The position numbers and the translations under genes are program-made. Shown here one piece after another: positions 1 through 12,557 of a stretch of DNA of 64,000 nucleotides. The stretch covers positions 62,001-126,000 of the forward strand of contig JADJTW010000032.1 in the NCBI GenBank assembly GCA_016710965.1, given 5' to 3'. The notes beneath the pieces were generated by a model. The model had not been told where the DNA came from and ran no database searches. It was given only the letters and a program-made list of their open reading frames with translations. Position 1 is the first letter of the stretch; each line of letters opens with the position of its first letter. The stretch comes from Flavobacteriales bacterium (lineage in GTDB: Bacteria; Bacteroidota; Bacteroidia; Flavobacteriales_F; PHOS-HE28).

Positions 1-1498
<1,498 letters not shown>

Positions 1499-1849
1499 AA
1501 GTATGCGCCGAGTCCTCGGCGTCAGGTTGTTGTGGAATGTTCAGGCCATTGTCCCTGAACACACCTTTTCAAGTGTTCTTGGATCGCCCCTTCGATCGGG
1601 TCCGGCGTGCAATGATCCGCTGGGGATGGCGCCTGGACTGATGCTTCGGAAAGCGAAAGCTGGGCGCTCGGGGCGTGTTCCGGTCCTTCCGGAACGGGGG
1701 CGAAGGTAGGCTAGTGCTTCCGATCGGGCGAAACGTGCCTACGTCGAGCCCATTAGCCCACTCGGTGGCGGGTCTTGTCTATTCCATCGAAACCATCGGC
1801 ACGCTGGCCGCGTTGGAAGGCCCGCCCAGAAAAACTCATTGTGGGCAGA
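1499..1849. other. Intergenic region between divergent helicase and giant T9SS gene
   Basis: A 351-base stretch without a convincing gene. It holds a -7-like element on the minus strand (1701-1708) and a perfect 7-bp hairpin, GTTCCGG-TCCTT-CCGGAAC, at 1677-1695, which would lie at the very start of the helicase transcript. The remaining roughly 180 bases up to the helicase ATG would be a long 5' leader. I see no clear promoter for the rightward giant gene. Confidence 0.5.
1701..1708 (-). promoter_or_regulatory. -7 element TACCTTCG, helicase promoter
   Basis: Read on the minus strand this is TACCTTCG, one base from the Bacteroidota -7 consensus TAnnTTTG. It lies about 200 bases upstream of the helicase ATG, which implies a long leader. 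Inference from pattern only. Confidence 0.45.
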
Positions 1850-4800
1850 ATGACCATGGAACGCACGTACACACAATACTCTCGGAGCACCGCATCCGCC
1901 TTGCTTGTGCTGCTGATTCTGCTCGTAGCGCCAAGCTTGCGGGCCCAGGTCCTGCTGGATGATTTCAACCGCTCCAACAGCAATACCGTCGGAGGCGGCT
2001 GGACAGAAGTGCAGTCTAACGGCAATGCCGCTGCCGGTGCCCGCGTGAACGGCAACGAGTTGATCCTACAGGAGCCGAACAACAACACCGGCCGCGAGTA
2101 TGTGTGGCAGAGCGCGCCCACGAGCTACAGCAGCACCCTCAGCCAGAACAACTGCACGCTCACGTGGGCGTTCAGCTTCCGGCAGACAGAAGACCAGGCC
2201 GAACTTACCGGCTTCGACAACGGCGATGACGGCTTCGCAGTGGTCCTTGCCGGAACGGCATCAGACCTGACCACCGGCAACGGCTATGCGGTTGTGCTTG
2301 GGGAAGCAGGCAATACCGACCGCCTGCGCCTGGTGCGCTACACCGGTGGCCTGGATGCAGACGCGAATGTCACTAACATCATCAGCGCCGGGGACTTCGC
2401 CACGGAGCGCCTGGACGTTCGCGTGACCTACGTGCCGAGCACGAACACCTGGAGCCTCTTCTACAACGACAATGGCGGAGATGAATTCGCCGATCCGCTA
2501 TCGGCCGCCACATCGGCCGGCACGGCTGCGAACAACACCTATACGGGAACGGCCTTGGGCTTCCTTGGTGTGTTTTGGAACCACGATGGCGACAACGGCC
2601 AATTCGGCCGCCTAGACAACTTCTTTGTTCCTGCTGGTCGCCCCACGGTCCCGGTGATCACACCGTCAAGTGCCACGATCTGCAGCAATGGCTCCACGGG
2701 GCTGAGCGCCTCAGCGACCACCGGTTCCTCCACGGCACGGGTTACGTTCTACAGCACCGGCGGGCCATCCAATGTGAGCAGTGCGGGCGCGAACGACGGT
2801 TCGGTATACCCTTGGGGAGTAAGCGTGAGCGGTATTCCCACTAGCGGTATCACCGTCGAATCGGTAACGATCAACGGTGTCGACCATACGTATCCTGACG
2901 ACCTCGATATCCTCCTGCAATCTCCCACGGGGACCAATGTGATCCTCATGTCCGATGTGGGCGGCTCGACCGATATCGCGGACAACACCTACACCTTCAT
3001 GGATGGAGCGACGGCGATGGCCGATGGTACGGAGAATGGTTCAGGCTACTACCGGCCTACGAACAGCGGTACCCCGGATTCGTGGCCGACTGCACCTGGG
3101 CCGAACAGCCTCAGCCAGACTACGCCCACGCTCTCGATGTTCACGGGAAGTCCCATTGGCACCTGGAACCTGCTGATCCGTGATGATGCGAACGGTGATG
3201 CTGGGACGATCGCCAATTGGAGCATCACCTTCACGTTCACGAATACGGTCAGCTACACGTGGTCGCCGGCTACGGGGCTTAGCGCGACCACAGGCGCATC
3301 CGTAACTGCCAACCCGACGAGCACGCAGGTATACACGGTGACTGCTGGTCACGGAGCCAACTCATGCACCCAAAGCGCGAACGTAACGGTGACGGTGGTC
3401 ACTGCACCGACCACTGCCACGGTCGGGAGCGACCAAACGATCTGTGCAAGTGGTTCAACGACCGGCCTCGGTGGCAATACGCCCGCTGTAGGCACGGGAT
3501 CTTGGAGCGTGGTAAGCGGTGGAACAGGGACGTTCAGCCCGAACAACACCACCCCGAACGCCACCTTCAACCATACCGGTGGCACCGGTCCGATCACCTT
3601 GCGATGGACCATCACCGGAACCCCGCCCTGTGCGAACTCGACCGCCGACGTGATCGTCACGATCAGCCAGCCCCCCACGACGGCCACGGTTGGCGGCGAC
3701 CAGACGATCTGTGCCAATGGTACCACAACCGGCCTCGGCGGCAACACGCCAACGGTGGGCTCGGGTTCGTGGAGCGTGGTGAGCGGCGGTACCGGCACTT
3801 TCGCACCTGATGCGATCACTCCCAACGCCACATTCACGCACACCAGCGGTGCAGGACCAGTCGTGCTGCGATGGACCATCAGCAATTCTCCCTGCACGGC
3901 ATCAGCAGCGGATGTCACGATCACCATCTCGGCTACATGCACCTACTACAGCCAATCCACAGGCAACGTGACGGACAACATCTGGAGCACATTGCCTGTT
4001 GGCACGCCCGGACCAGCGTTCTGGGGGGCATCGTCGAACATGGTGGTGAAGGCCGGCCACGTAGTGACCAATACCAGCGATGTGAACATCGGCAGCTGCA
4101 CGGTGGACGGCACCTTGGTGCTGGCTGTTGCGGCCACGCTCACGGTGAATGATGGCGGACTCTCGGGTACCGGCTCTCTGACCGCGAACGACGATAGCGA
4201 ACTGGAACTCGCGGGAAGCAATCCCGCCGGAATCTCATTGCCGGGCACACTGAGTTTCTGGAACCTCACGATCAGCAACAGCAATACGACTACGGCGATC
4301 AGCGTCGTGGACATCCGAGGCACACTTCAGTTGAATGACGGAACCTTCGATGCGGGCACCAACAAAGTGTCGCTGCGCAGTACGGCTGTGTACACCGGCC
4401 GCATGGGTCCTGTGAACCCGGCAGCAACATACACCGGCAACATGCGCATCGAGCGCTACGTGCCAGCCGGTGCCACCAACTGGCGCCTGCTCGGCAGCCC
4501 CATCACCAACCGCAGGGTGGGCAACTGGAACGATGACTTCACCACCGCCGGATTCCCCGGATCTCATGTGCCGTGGTTCGATCAACCGGTGGGCAGCGGG
4601 ATCCTGTGGCCGAGCATTCGCTGGTACGATGAGACGAATACCGGCGCGGGCAGCAACGATGGCATGACCGGCGTGAGCAGCAACACCCATTCGCTCGCCC
4701 TCGGACAAGGCTTCGCGGCCTGGTGCGGCACCTCGCTCACCACCACCACCGCCTTCACCATCGACTTGGAGAACAGCACCCCGGTGATCGCCACCTCGCC

Positions 4801-6532
4801 CATCACCCTGCCGATGACCTATACCAATACCGGCGTTCCAGCAGTGGACGGTTGGAACCTGGTGAGCAATCCGTTGCCGAGTCCCATCGCCTTCGACCAG
4901 ATCGCACGCGGGGCTGATGTGGCTGACTACATCACCTACTTCAACCCCGCAGCTGGCAATATGGCCAGCTACGATATCAGTTCGGGTGTGAGCGTGAACG
5001 GGGGCACCAACATCATCCAAAGCATGCAGGGCTTCTTCCTCAAGGCGAGCGGCCCTGCGGTGACTACGACCGTTGATGAAGCGGACAAGGTCGAAAGCAA
5101 CAACGGTGGATTCTTCGGCGGCTTGGAGGACGGTGTGCCGGCCGTATTGCATCTGGTGCTGAACAGCAGCATCAACACCTTCAGCGATGAAACCCTCGTG
5201 GTCTTCAGCGAAGGCGCGCCTGAAGTGAACGGTGATGATGTGCCGAAGTATATCTGGAGCCATCCTGATGCGCCTCAGATCGCTTCGATGGGGACAGCGG
5301 GAGAGCTGATCGCCATCAACGCTTACGGATCCTACTCCACCGCTATCAGCATTCCGCTCATGGTCGATGCAGGAGTCAGTGGCGCGTACACGCTTACCGC
5401 AACCGGCCTTGAAGGCTTGGGCCTCAGCTGCCTGAGCATCGAGGACCTGCTCACCGGAACCACTACGCCATTGACCGAAGGCGCGACATACACCTTCGAC
5501 ATGGAAGCGAATGCCGATGCCAGCGTACCGCGCCTGATGCTGCACGCCACCGCACCTCTGCCGTTCCACGTGATCGGCGCTTCATGCCATGGCATGAACG
5601 ACGGCGAAGCAACGGTGGAAGTGATGGGAGGCACGGCTGATGTCGCCTTGCTCAATGACGTGGGCGGAGTGATCGCTCAACTGAACGCTGTAAGCGGGGT
5701 GCAAACCCTGAATGATCTGGCCGCTGGCGACTACCAAGTTCAGGTTGACGGCTTTGGCGGATGCGGCACATTGTCCCATGTGTTCACCGTGGAACAGCCG
5801 GAAGCGCTATCCATCGAGGGCACGAGCACGGATGCGAGCTGCCCGAACACGACCGATGGCCAGGTGACCGTGAGCGTGAGCGGTGGCACCGCGCCCTACG
5901 CTCTGCTGTGGAGCAACGGCGGTACGGGAACGATGATCGCCGCTGGAGCAGGCAGCTATGATGTGAACGTGATCGATGCGAACGGATGCGCGCTCCAGAG
6001 CGGCACCTTCAGTATCGAGTCAGGCTCCGGCCCGGACGCTGCTGCAGATGCGCAAAGCGTCGTAGTCACGGTGAATGAACCTGTGCTCTTCATCAACAAC
6101 AGCACGGCGGGCACGGCCTACTTCTGGGAATTCGGCGATGGTGCCACGAGCACGGATGCCGCACCCGAGCACGCCTATGCCCTTCCGGGCGAATACAATG
6201 TAGTGCTCACCGTCATTGACGGCCTGTGCCTGGCTTCTGCCACTATAACCATCATCGTCGAGACGAGCACCGGTATCGAAGAGGCGAACCGTGCGCACGT
6301 TGCAGCATGGATGAACGGCGACAACCTGGTCGTGGAGCATGGCTTCACGAACCTGGAGCCTGTCCACGTGGAGATCCTCAATGAGGCAGGACAGCTATTC
6401 CGACAGCAGAAAGTGGCTGGCCCAAGTGGTCGCCTGACCATACCGGCCGCCGACCTCGCAAGCGGGATCTGGTATGTGCGCGTGAGCAACATGGACACCC
6501 GACGGACCATTCCCGTGGTGGTCGTGCGCTAG
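1850..6532 (+). CDS. Giant T9SS-secreted multidomain protein (P-domain, PKD, sorting domain)
   Basis: About 1560 residues, exported by Sec and then through the outer membrane by the T9SS. The chosen start (ATG at 1850, or ATG at 1856) gives a clean signal peptide ending LRAQ; an upstream frame extension to 1775 would bury it. Order: N-terminal jelly-roll/LamG-like region starting DDFNRSN (34 on); proprotein-convertase P-like domain (about 297-465); two tandem 88-residue repeats starting TATVGSDQTICASG and TATVGGDQTICANG (about 521-697); a large region shared with the next gene (about 696-1410); a PKD domain with FWEFGDGATS (about 1412-1470); and a type A sorting domain ending VPVVVVR. No catalytic domain is recognised, so a surface adhesin or matrix role is inferred. 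The paralogous neighbour downstream suggests tandem duplication with shuffling of N-terminal domains. Confidence 0.85.
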   Translation: MTMERTYTQYSRSTASALLVLLILLVAPSLRAQVLLDDFNRSNSNTVGGGWTEVQSNGNAAAGARVNGNELILQEPNNNTGREYVWQSAPTSYSSTLSQNNCTLTWAFSFRQTEDQAELTGFDNGDDGFAVVLAGTASDLTTGNGYAVVLGEAGNTDRLRLVRYTGGLDADANVTNIISAGDFATERLDVRVTYVPSTNTWSLFYNDNGGDEFADPLSAATSAGTAANNTYTGTALGFLGVFWNHDGDNGQFGRLDNFFVPAGRPTVPVITPSSATICSNGSTGLSASATTGSSTARVTFYSTGGPSNVSSAGANDGSVYPWGVSVSGIPTSGITVESVTINGVDHTYPDDLDILLQSPTGTNVILMSDVGGSTDIADNTYTFMDGATAMADGTENGSGYYRPTNSGTPDSWPTAPGPNSLSQTTPTLSMFTGSPIGTWNLLIRDDANGDAGTIANWSITFTFTNTVSYTWSPATGLSATTGASVTANPTSTQVYTVTAGHGANSCTQSANVTVTVVTAPTTATVGSDQTICASGSTTGLGGNTPAVGTGSWSVVSGGTGTFSPNNTTPNATFNHTGGTGPITLRWTITGTPPCANSTADVIVTISQPPTTATVGGDQTICANGTTTGLGGNTPTVGSGSWSVVSGGTGTFAPDAITPNATFTHTSGAGPVVLRWTISNSPCTASAADVTITISATCTYYSQSTGNVTDNIWSTLPVGTPGPAFWGASSNMVVKAGHVVTNTSDVNIGSCTVDGTLVLAVAATLTVNDGGLSGTGSLTANDDSELELAGSNPAGISLPGTLSFWNLTISNSNTTTAISVVDIRGTLQLNDGTFDAGTNKVSLRSTAVYTGRMGPVNPAATYTGNMRIERYVPAGATNWRLLGSPITNRRVGNWNDDFTTAGFPGSHVPWFDQPVGSGILWPSIRWYDETNTGAGSNDGMTGVSSNTHSLALGQGFAAWCGTSLTTTTAFTIDLENSTPVIATSPITLPMTYTNTGVPAVDGWNLVSNPLPSPIAFDQIARGADVADYITYFNPAAGNMASYDISSGVSVNGGTNIIQSMQGFFLKASGPAVTTTVDEADKVESNNGGFFGGLEDGVPAVLHLVLNSSINTFSDETLVVFSEGAPEVNGDDVPKYIWSHPDAPQIASMGTAGELIAINAYGSYSTAISIPLMVDAGVSGAYTLTATGLEGLGLSCLSIEDLLTGTTTPLTEGATYTFDMEANADASVPRLMLHATAPLPFHVIGASCHGMNDGEATVEVMGGTADVALLNDVGGVIAQLNAVSGVQTLNDLAAGDYQVQVDGFGGCGTLSHVFTVEQPEALSIEGTSTDASCPNTTDGQVTVSVSGGTAPYALLWSNGGTGTMIAAGAGSYDVNVIDANGCALQSGTFSIESGSGPDAAADAQSVVVTVNEPVLFINNSTAGTAYFWEFGDGATSTDAAPEHAYALPGEYNVVLTVIDGLCLASATITIIVETSTGIEEANRAHVAAWMNGDNLVVEHGFTNLEPVHVEILNEAGQLFRQQKVAGPSGRLTIPAADLASGIWYVRVSNMDTRRTIPVVVVR

Positions 6533-6551
6533 TCGAACATCGTATACTGGA

Positions 6552-6576
6552 ACGGCCCCGCCTCTGGCGGGGCCGT
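6552..6576 (+). terminator. Hairpin terminator after the first giant gene
   Basis: ACGGCCCCGCC-TCT-GGCGGGGCCGT: an 11-bp perfect GC-rich stem with a 3-nt loop, 20 bases after the stop codon. No T-tract follows, so factor-independent termination is probable but not certain. Confidence 0.7.
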
Positions 6577-6649
6577 TCGCGTTCGTAGCCCCGAATGGTC
6601 CGTTGGTCGGCGCTTTTCCACAATGCCCTGTTGGCAAGGAGGAACCAGC

Positions 6650-6657
6650 TACTTTCG
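6650..6657 (+). promoter_or_regulatory. -7 element TACTTTCG
   Basis: TACTTTCG matches TAnnTTTG except for one base and sits 58 bases upstream of the ATG of the second giant T9SS gene, just after the upstream terminator. Confidence 0.5.
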
Positions 6658-6715
6658 AAGCCCTTTTCGACCAAGAACCAACGCGCCCTGCCCTGGGCGA
6701 CCAAAACTATTCCTG

Positions 6716-9700
6716 ATGAAGAAGCTCGACACGCTCCGTGCAGCAGCGCTCCTGCCGCTCACCGCACTGGCTCTCGTATTTTCCCTTCCTGCGTCCGCCC
6801 AACCGTGCCATCTGGTGATCAGCCAGGTGTATGGAGCGGGGGGCAATGCGGGAGCAACCTATAATCGGGACTTCGTCGAGATCTTCAACCCTACCGGTGC
6901 GACTCAGAGTCTGTCGGGTTGGTCAGTTCAATACGCCAGCGGCAACGGGAACGACATGGTCGGTAGCATCCTTACCGGATCCATCGCACCAGGCAAGTAT
7001 TACCTCCTGCAGATGGCGAGTGGGACAAATGGTGCGGCACTTCCGACTCCTGATTCGACGGCTGGTTCAATCAACATGAGCGCTGGCTGCTGGGAAGGTC
7101 GCGTTGCTCAACATTCACCACCGCGCTTTCAGGTGCTTGTCCGCCAGGGGCCCAAGATCATGGACCGTACGGCTTGGGTGGGACGCGAGCTGCTTCGAAG
7201 GCGCTGGTCCGGTCCCGCTGCGAAGCAACGACCAATGCCGCGCTCCGCGCCGGATCAGGCTGCACGGATACCGATAACAACAGCGCGAATTTCTCGGCCG
7301 GTGCACCCACGCCCCGCAACTCTGCTACGGCTGCCAACTACTGCACTCCTACGCAACTGGTCATCACCAGCATCAGTCCCGCATCGCCAACGGCGGGGGT
7401 GGGCTTTGATGTGACGGTGGAAGCACGCAACGCCAACAACGTGGCGCAGAACGTGATCGCTGCGACGTTGGTAACGCTTACGACCAATGGTAATGCGGGC
7501 GCGATCGGCGGTACGACTTCGAATACCATCGCCAACGGCACGAGTTCCATTGTGATCAGTGGCGTTACCCTCGCGAGCGCAGGAACACTCGTTACGCTCA
7601 CTGCCACGCCCACCCCCGGCCAGACCTGCCTCACTGCCGGAACCAGTGGGACGTTCACCGTACAAGCCAGTGGTGCGAATACGAGCGTCCAGTTCAACGC
7701 CACCAGCAGCAGCGCCAGCGAGGGTGCCGGCAGCATTGCACTTGGCCTTGGCATCACCAACTTCGATGTGACCAACGCAACATCGGTCACCATTTCGGCC
7801 AGCGGCGCCACCGGTCGCATCACCTCGTTCACCACACCGGTCACCTTCCCGGCCAATGACGGCAGCAACCAGAGTTGCACTGTGGTCTTCAACAATGATC
7901 TCCTGTGCAATGGTGACCAGAACGTGGTGTTCACCATCACGGGCATCAGCGGTGGCCAGGGCACGCCCACCATTGGTGCCAACAACACCTTCACACTCAC
8001 GGTGCTGGACAACGACGTGTGCACGAACGTCTCCTTCGCGGTCAGCAGTGCATCGGTGAGCGAGGGCGTCGGCACCTACAACGTAACGGTGAACATCACC
8101 GATCCCAGCGGCAGCCAGGCCACCGATGTGGATGTAGCCTTGGCCAGCGGCAATGCCGCGCGGATCAACGGATTCAGCAGCCAGAGCATCAGCTTCCCTG
8201 CTGGCAGCAGCACGCCCATCGATGTGACGATAACCGTGACCGACAACGCAGTCTGCGGCGATGGCGACGAGGTGCTCACCTTCAGCTTGGAGAATCTCAG
8301 CGGTGGGCAGGGCACACCCACTGTGGGACCGTCCCGCACGCTTACGGTGCAGAACAATGACAACCCAGTGGATCCGGTGACGAACACCGCCAACCCTATC
8401 AATTACTACGACTTCACCGGCCTGTGGAGTACCGTGAACGGCGCCAGCTACTTCCTGGATGTGAGCTTGTACAGTGATTTCTACACTCCAGGCAACACCA
8501 ACTTGGTGGAGTGGAATTTCCCCGCTGCGACGAACGACAACATCGCCGACGGCGGTATCGCAGCGAACAATGCCAAGACCTTGACCGGCGTTGGTGTGAC
8601 CAACCTCACCTATAACTCTGCGGGCAATGGTGGTCTTACCGCACGCGCGGATGGATGGAACAGCGGCAACGGCACCAAATACTGGGAGGTGGAATTGGTG
8701 ACCACGGGCTATGGCGACCTGAAGGTCTCCTCCAAGCAGCGCGGATCGAACACGGGGCCGCGCGATTTCAAGCTGCAGTACAAGATCGGCGCTGGTGGCA
8801 CGTGGACGGACGTGAGCGGGGCCACCATCACCGTAGCTGACAACTACACCACAGGCGTTCTCAACGCCCAAGCGTTGCCCGCTGCGTGCGACAACCAGGC
8901 ATCGGTCTTCCTCCGTTGGATCATGACGTCCAACACGAGCGTGAACAACGGCACGGTGGCGGCAGGTGGTGCCGGTAACATCGATGACGTCATCGTAACG
9001 GGCCGCGTGCCCTCCTATGTGAGCGGTTACGAGAACCTTCCGGTCGCTGGCACATCGCAAAGCGTTGCCGGCCTGTCACCGTTCACCACGTACTACTATC
9101 GCGTGCGCAGCACCGGTGGGTGCAGCACGGGCAACAATAGCAACACCACTGCAGTTACCACGAACGCGATCCCTAACTATTACAGCCGCGCAACGGGCAA
9201 CGTCACTGATCCCATTTGGAGCGATACGCCGAACGGAACAGCGGGCCCTGCGGTATGGTCCGGCGGCAGCAACATGACCGTGCAGAGCCCCGATGTGGTG
9301 ACCAACACCGCTAACGTTTCGGTGGGTACCTGCACAGTGGATGCGGGCGGTACGCTCGTGTTGAACGGAGGCACGACCTTGTCCATTCATGGTGGTGGCC
9401 TGTTCGCTCAAGGGACCTTCACGGCCAGTGATAACTCCACCGTGGAGATGCTCACGTTCGGTGGAACAGGCGTGATCCCGAACAGCGTCTCGTTCTATGA
9501 CCTTACGATCAACCTCCCTGGCACGGTGGCCGCAATGGCCGCTATCGATATCCGCGGGACACTGCAGCTTACGAATGGAACATATGACGATCTCGGTGGA
9601 GCGACGACGTTACGCAGTACGGCCTCCTATACAGGCCGCTTGGGACCCGTGTCCCCAACAGCCAGCTACACGGGCAACCTGAAGATCGAGCGCTACATCC

Positions 9701-11763
9701 CGGCGGGGGCCACCAACTGGCGCTTGCTCGGCAGCCCAATTGCGGGGCGTGCCGTCGGTGGCTGGCAGGACGATTTCGTCACGGCCGGTTATCCTGGCAG
9801 CACCTGGCCCAACTTCGACCAGCCGGTGGGCAGCAACATCCTATGGCCTAGCATCCGTTGGTATGATGAAACGAATCCAGGTGCCGGACAGAACGACGGC
9901 ATGGTCGGCGTATCCAGCAATCTCCAAAGCCTGGTTTCGGGCCAGGGTTTCGCGGCGTGGTGCGGTGACAACCTCGTTACCACCAACGCATTCGTTATCG
10001 ACCTCGGCAATGGCGCACCGGTGATCGCCAGCACGCCCATCACGCTGCCCATGACCTACACCAACACCGGCAATCCGGGTGTGGATGGTTGGAATCTGTT
10101 GAGCAATCCCGTGCCCAGTCCCATCGCCTTCGATCAGATCTCGCGTGGTGCCGATGTGGAGGATTTCATCACCTATTACAATCCTGCGAATGGCAACACG
10201 GCTGTTTGGGACATCGGCCTGAACAGCGGCACGAACGGGGCGTCGAATACGATCCAGAGCATGCAGGGCTTCTTCCTAAAAGCGGTTGGCCCGGCAGTGA
10301 CAACAACGGTGGAAGAAGCAGATAAAGTGAGCGGAAACGGTGGTGGCATGTTCGGTACCAACAACAGCGCGCCTGATCAATTGCGCTTGCGCATCACCAG
10401 CGGCATCAACAGCTTCAGCGATGAGACCGTGATCATCTTCAGCGAGGGCGCAACCAACCTCGACGAGAGCGATGTGCTCAAGTACGTCTTCGGTGATCCG
10501 GCAGCGCCGCAGATCGCCTGCGTGGTGCCTGAGCAGGTGCAACTCGCGATCGATGCGCACGGCAGCCTCGACGAGGGCTTCACCGTCCCGTTGAGCGTGA
10601 ACGCCGGCGTCACCGGTGAATACACGATAACTCTGACGGAGGTGGGCGATCTCGGCCTTACGTGCATCACCTTGGAGGATACCGAGCTCGGCACCTTCAC
10701 GGTCATGAACAGTGGCAGCACTTACACCTTCACGATGGATGCCGATGACGATCCCAGCCTAGCGCGCTTCGTCCTGCGCGCCACCGCGCCCATCGCCTTC
10801 AGCAGCAGCGATGCTCTTTGCGGTGCCGACCCCGATGGACAGGCCAGCGTGAACCTGCCGGTTGCATCTGATGTCACTTGGACCGATGGTTCGGGCGTCG
10901 TGATCCTCGCGCAGTCTGGTGTTGCCGGTGAGGTTGCCCTAACGGGCCTTGGTGCAGGGAGCTATGCGGTTCACGTGAGCACCACAAGCGCCTGCGGTGA
11001 ACTGGTGCAGGACTTCACGATCAACGCGCCCTTTGTGCTCGAAGCACAAGGCACCGTGACCGATGCCACCTGTGCCGATAGCGAGGACGGCAGCGTCGAT
11101 CTCCTGCCCCTGGGCGGCGTGTTCCCATACACCTTCCTATGGAACGATGCCAACGCCTCCACGACCGAAGACCTCACCGCATTGTCCGGTATGTACACGG
11201 TAACGATCACCGATGCCAACAACTGCACATGGACCAGCGCGGCATTCGTCATCGACGATCAAGGGCCTGATGCTGCGCTGAACGCGAGCGCCACCATGGT
11301 GCTGGTGAACAACGCCGTACAATTCAACGGTACAGACCCGAATGCGAGCTACTTCTGGGATTTCGGTGACGGCGCCACCAGCACCGATATTTCAACGGAG
11401 CATGCTTGGCCCATGCCTGGGACGTACACCGTAACCATGACAGTGGACAATGGCAATTGCAGTGTTTCGAGCACCATCGTCATCACCGTTGAGCTCAATA
11501 CAGGCATTTATGCCGGCACGAAGCCCGGAGCATCTGCCTGGCTGGCGGGTGATCAGATCATCGTTCAACATGCGTTCGGCGGCACATCGGTCGTGCAGAT
11601 CGAACTGGTCGATGCCACCGGTCGGGTGGTGATGCAACGCAACATCGGTGCAGCAACGACCCGAGCTCTGCTCCCGGCGCAGGACCTTGCCACAGGCATC
11701 TGGTTCGTGCGCATGGCGCAAGGCCAGGAGACCATCACCCTTCGCGTGCCTGTGGTGCGTTGA
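6716..11763 (+). pseudogene. Giant T9SS protein with lamin-tail and Calx-beta domains, interrupted by frameshifts
   Basis: The ATG at 6716 opens a signal peptide (MKKLDTLRAAALLP through ASAQ) and a lamin-tail domain (LVISQVYGAGGNAG). Between about 7085 and 7240 the homologous residues jump between all three frames (KVALLN, ALSGACP, then SCFEGAGP, then NAALRAGSGCTDTDNN), needing at least four indels. From about 7240 one frame is open to the TAG... stop region ending at 11763. It encodes two Calx-beta-like domains (about 7675-8010 and 8020-8360), a region paralogous to the preceding gene (9175 on, including IERYIPAGATNWRLLGSP), a PKD domain (about 11305-11470) and a T9SS type A sorting domain ending VPVVR. 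Clustered indels with no stop-rich decay elsewhere favour assembly error, but real interruption is possible. Repaired length would be about 1680 residues. Confidence 0.75.
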
Positions 11764-11781
11764 TCCTGAACAACACGAATT

Positions 11782-11812
11782 AGCGCCCCTCTGCTGCTTG
11801 TGGAGGGGCGCT
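11782..11812 (+). terminator. Rho-independent-like terminator
   Basis: AGCGCCCCTC at 11782-11791 pairs perfectly with GAGGGGCGCT at 11803-11812 across an 11-nt loop, then a short TT run follows. It lies 18 bases after the second giant gene's stop codon. Confidence 0.75.
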
Positions 11813-11855
11813 TTGCATGGAAGCCCCGCTCTTGCCAGCCCCTTACCTTGCGCCC

Positions 11856-12548
11856 ATGCGATCGAATCGGATCATTCTGCTCCTTCTGGGTCTTGTGATC
11901 GGCCTTGCCAGCTGCATCACCATCGAAGAGAACTACACCTTCTCGAAGAACGGATCAGGCACCATGACATACGTGGTGGACATGAGCGAGATGGGCAACA
12001 TGCTCGCCAGTCTGGGGGGCGATGAGAAGAAGGATGGTGGCGGGGACGAAATGGGCAATCTTGATATGAGCGAGCACGCGGCTGCTCTCAAGTCCATCGC
12101 CGGTATTGCAAAGGTGAAGATGGATAAGCGCCAGAAATGGGTGCAGAAGCTGAGCTTCTCCTTCACGGACGTGGGAGCACTGAACAGAGCCTTGAACCAG
12201 TTGATGCCGGACAGCACCGGCACATCGCACGAGTTCTTCAAATGGGAGGGCGGGACGCTGGTCCGCACGAGCAACCGGTACGCTTACGACATCAGCAGCA
12301 CCATGGCCAACGAAGCCGATGATGACGATGGCGGGGAGGGCGATGAGAGCGGTTTCGACATGAACTCCATGCTCAGCAGCATGAAGTACAAGTACAGCTT
12401 CAAGTTCAAGAAGCCGGTGGCCTCCACCGAGAATGGCGCCATGACCCGCGAAGAAGGCAGCACCAAGGAGGTGAAGCTCAGCACCGACTGGAGCGTGCTG
12501 GCCAAGGACCCCAAAGCGCTGGACGTTCGCATCTCTCTTGCGCAATAG
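11856..12548 (+). CDS. Predicted lipoprotein of unknown function
   Basis: 230 residues from the ATG at 11856; this start is preferred because MRSNRIILLLLGLVIGLASC is a typical lipoprotein signal with the lipobox LASC (Cys about 20), while an earlier in-frame ATG at 11817 would overlap the preceding terminator. The mature part has ENYTFSKNGSGTMTY near its start, a region rich in Asp/Glu/Gly (about 54-70 and 150-165), and no catalytic motif. The N-terminal mature segment resembles the beta-rich 'TFNxDGSGxMxY' style seen in other Bacteroidota lipoproteins, but I do not assign a family. The next gene follows after 9 bases, suggesting co-transcription. Confidence 0.75.
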   Translation: MRSNRIILLLLGLVIGLASCITIEENYTFSKNGSGTMTYVVDMSEMGNMLASLGGDEKKDGGGDEMGNLDMSEHAAALKSIAGIAKVKMDKRQKWVQKLSFSFTDVGALNRALNQLMPDSTGTSHEFFKWEGGTLVRTSNRYAYDISSTMANEADDDDGGEGDESGFDMNSMLSSMKYKYSFKFKKPVASTENGAMTREEGSTKEVKLSTDWSVLAKDPKALDVRISLAQ

Positions 12549-12557
12549 GCAACTGGC

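Noticed and set aside
7255..9060. A 601-residue minus-strand open frame
   Set aside because: Shadow of the giant T9SS gene; composition is His/Arg/Ala/Gly-rich with no motif.
7174..11763. Treating the second giant protein as a complete gene starting at 7174
   Set aside because: That start lacks a signal peptide and sits within the interrupted lamin-tail domain; the true N-terminus is at 6716 in another frame.
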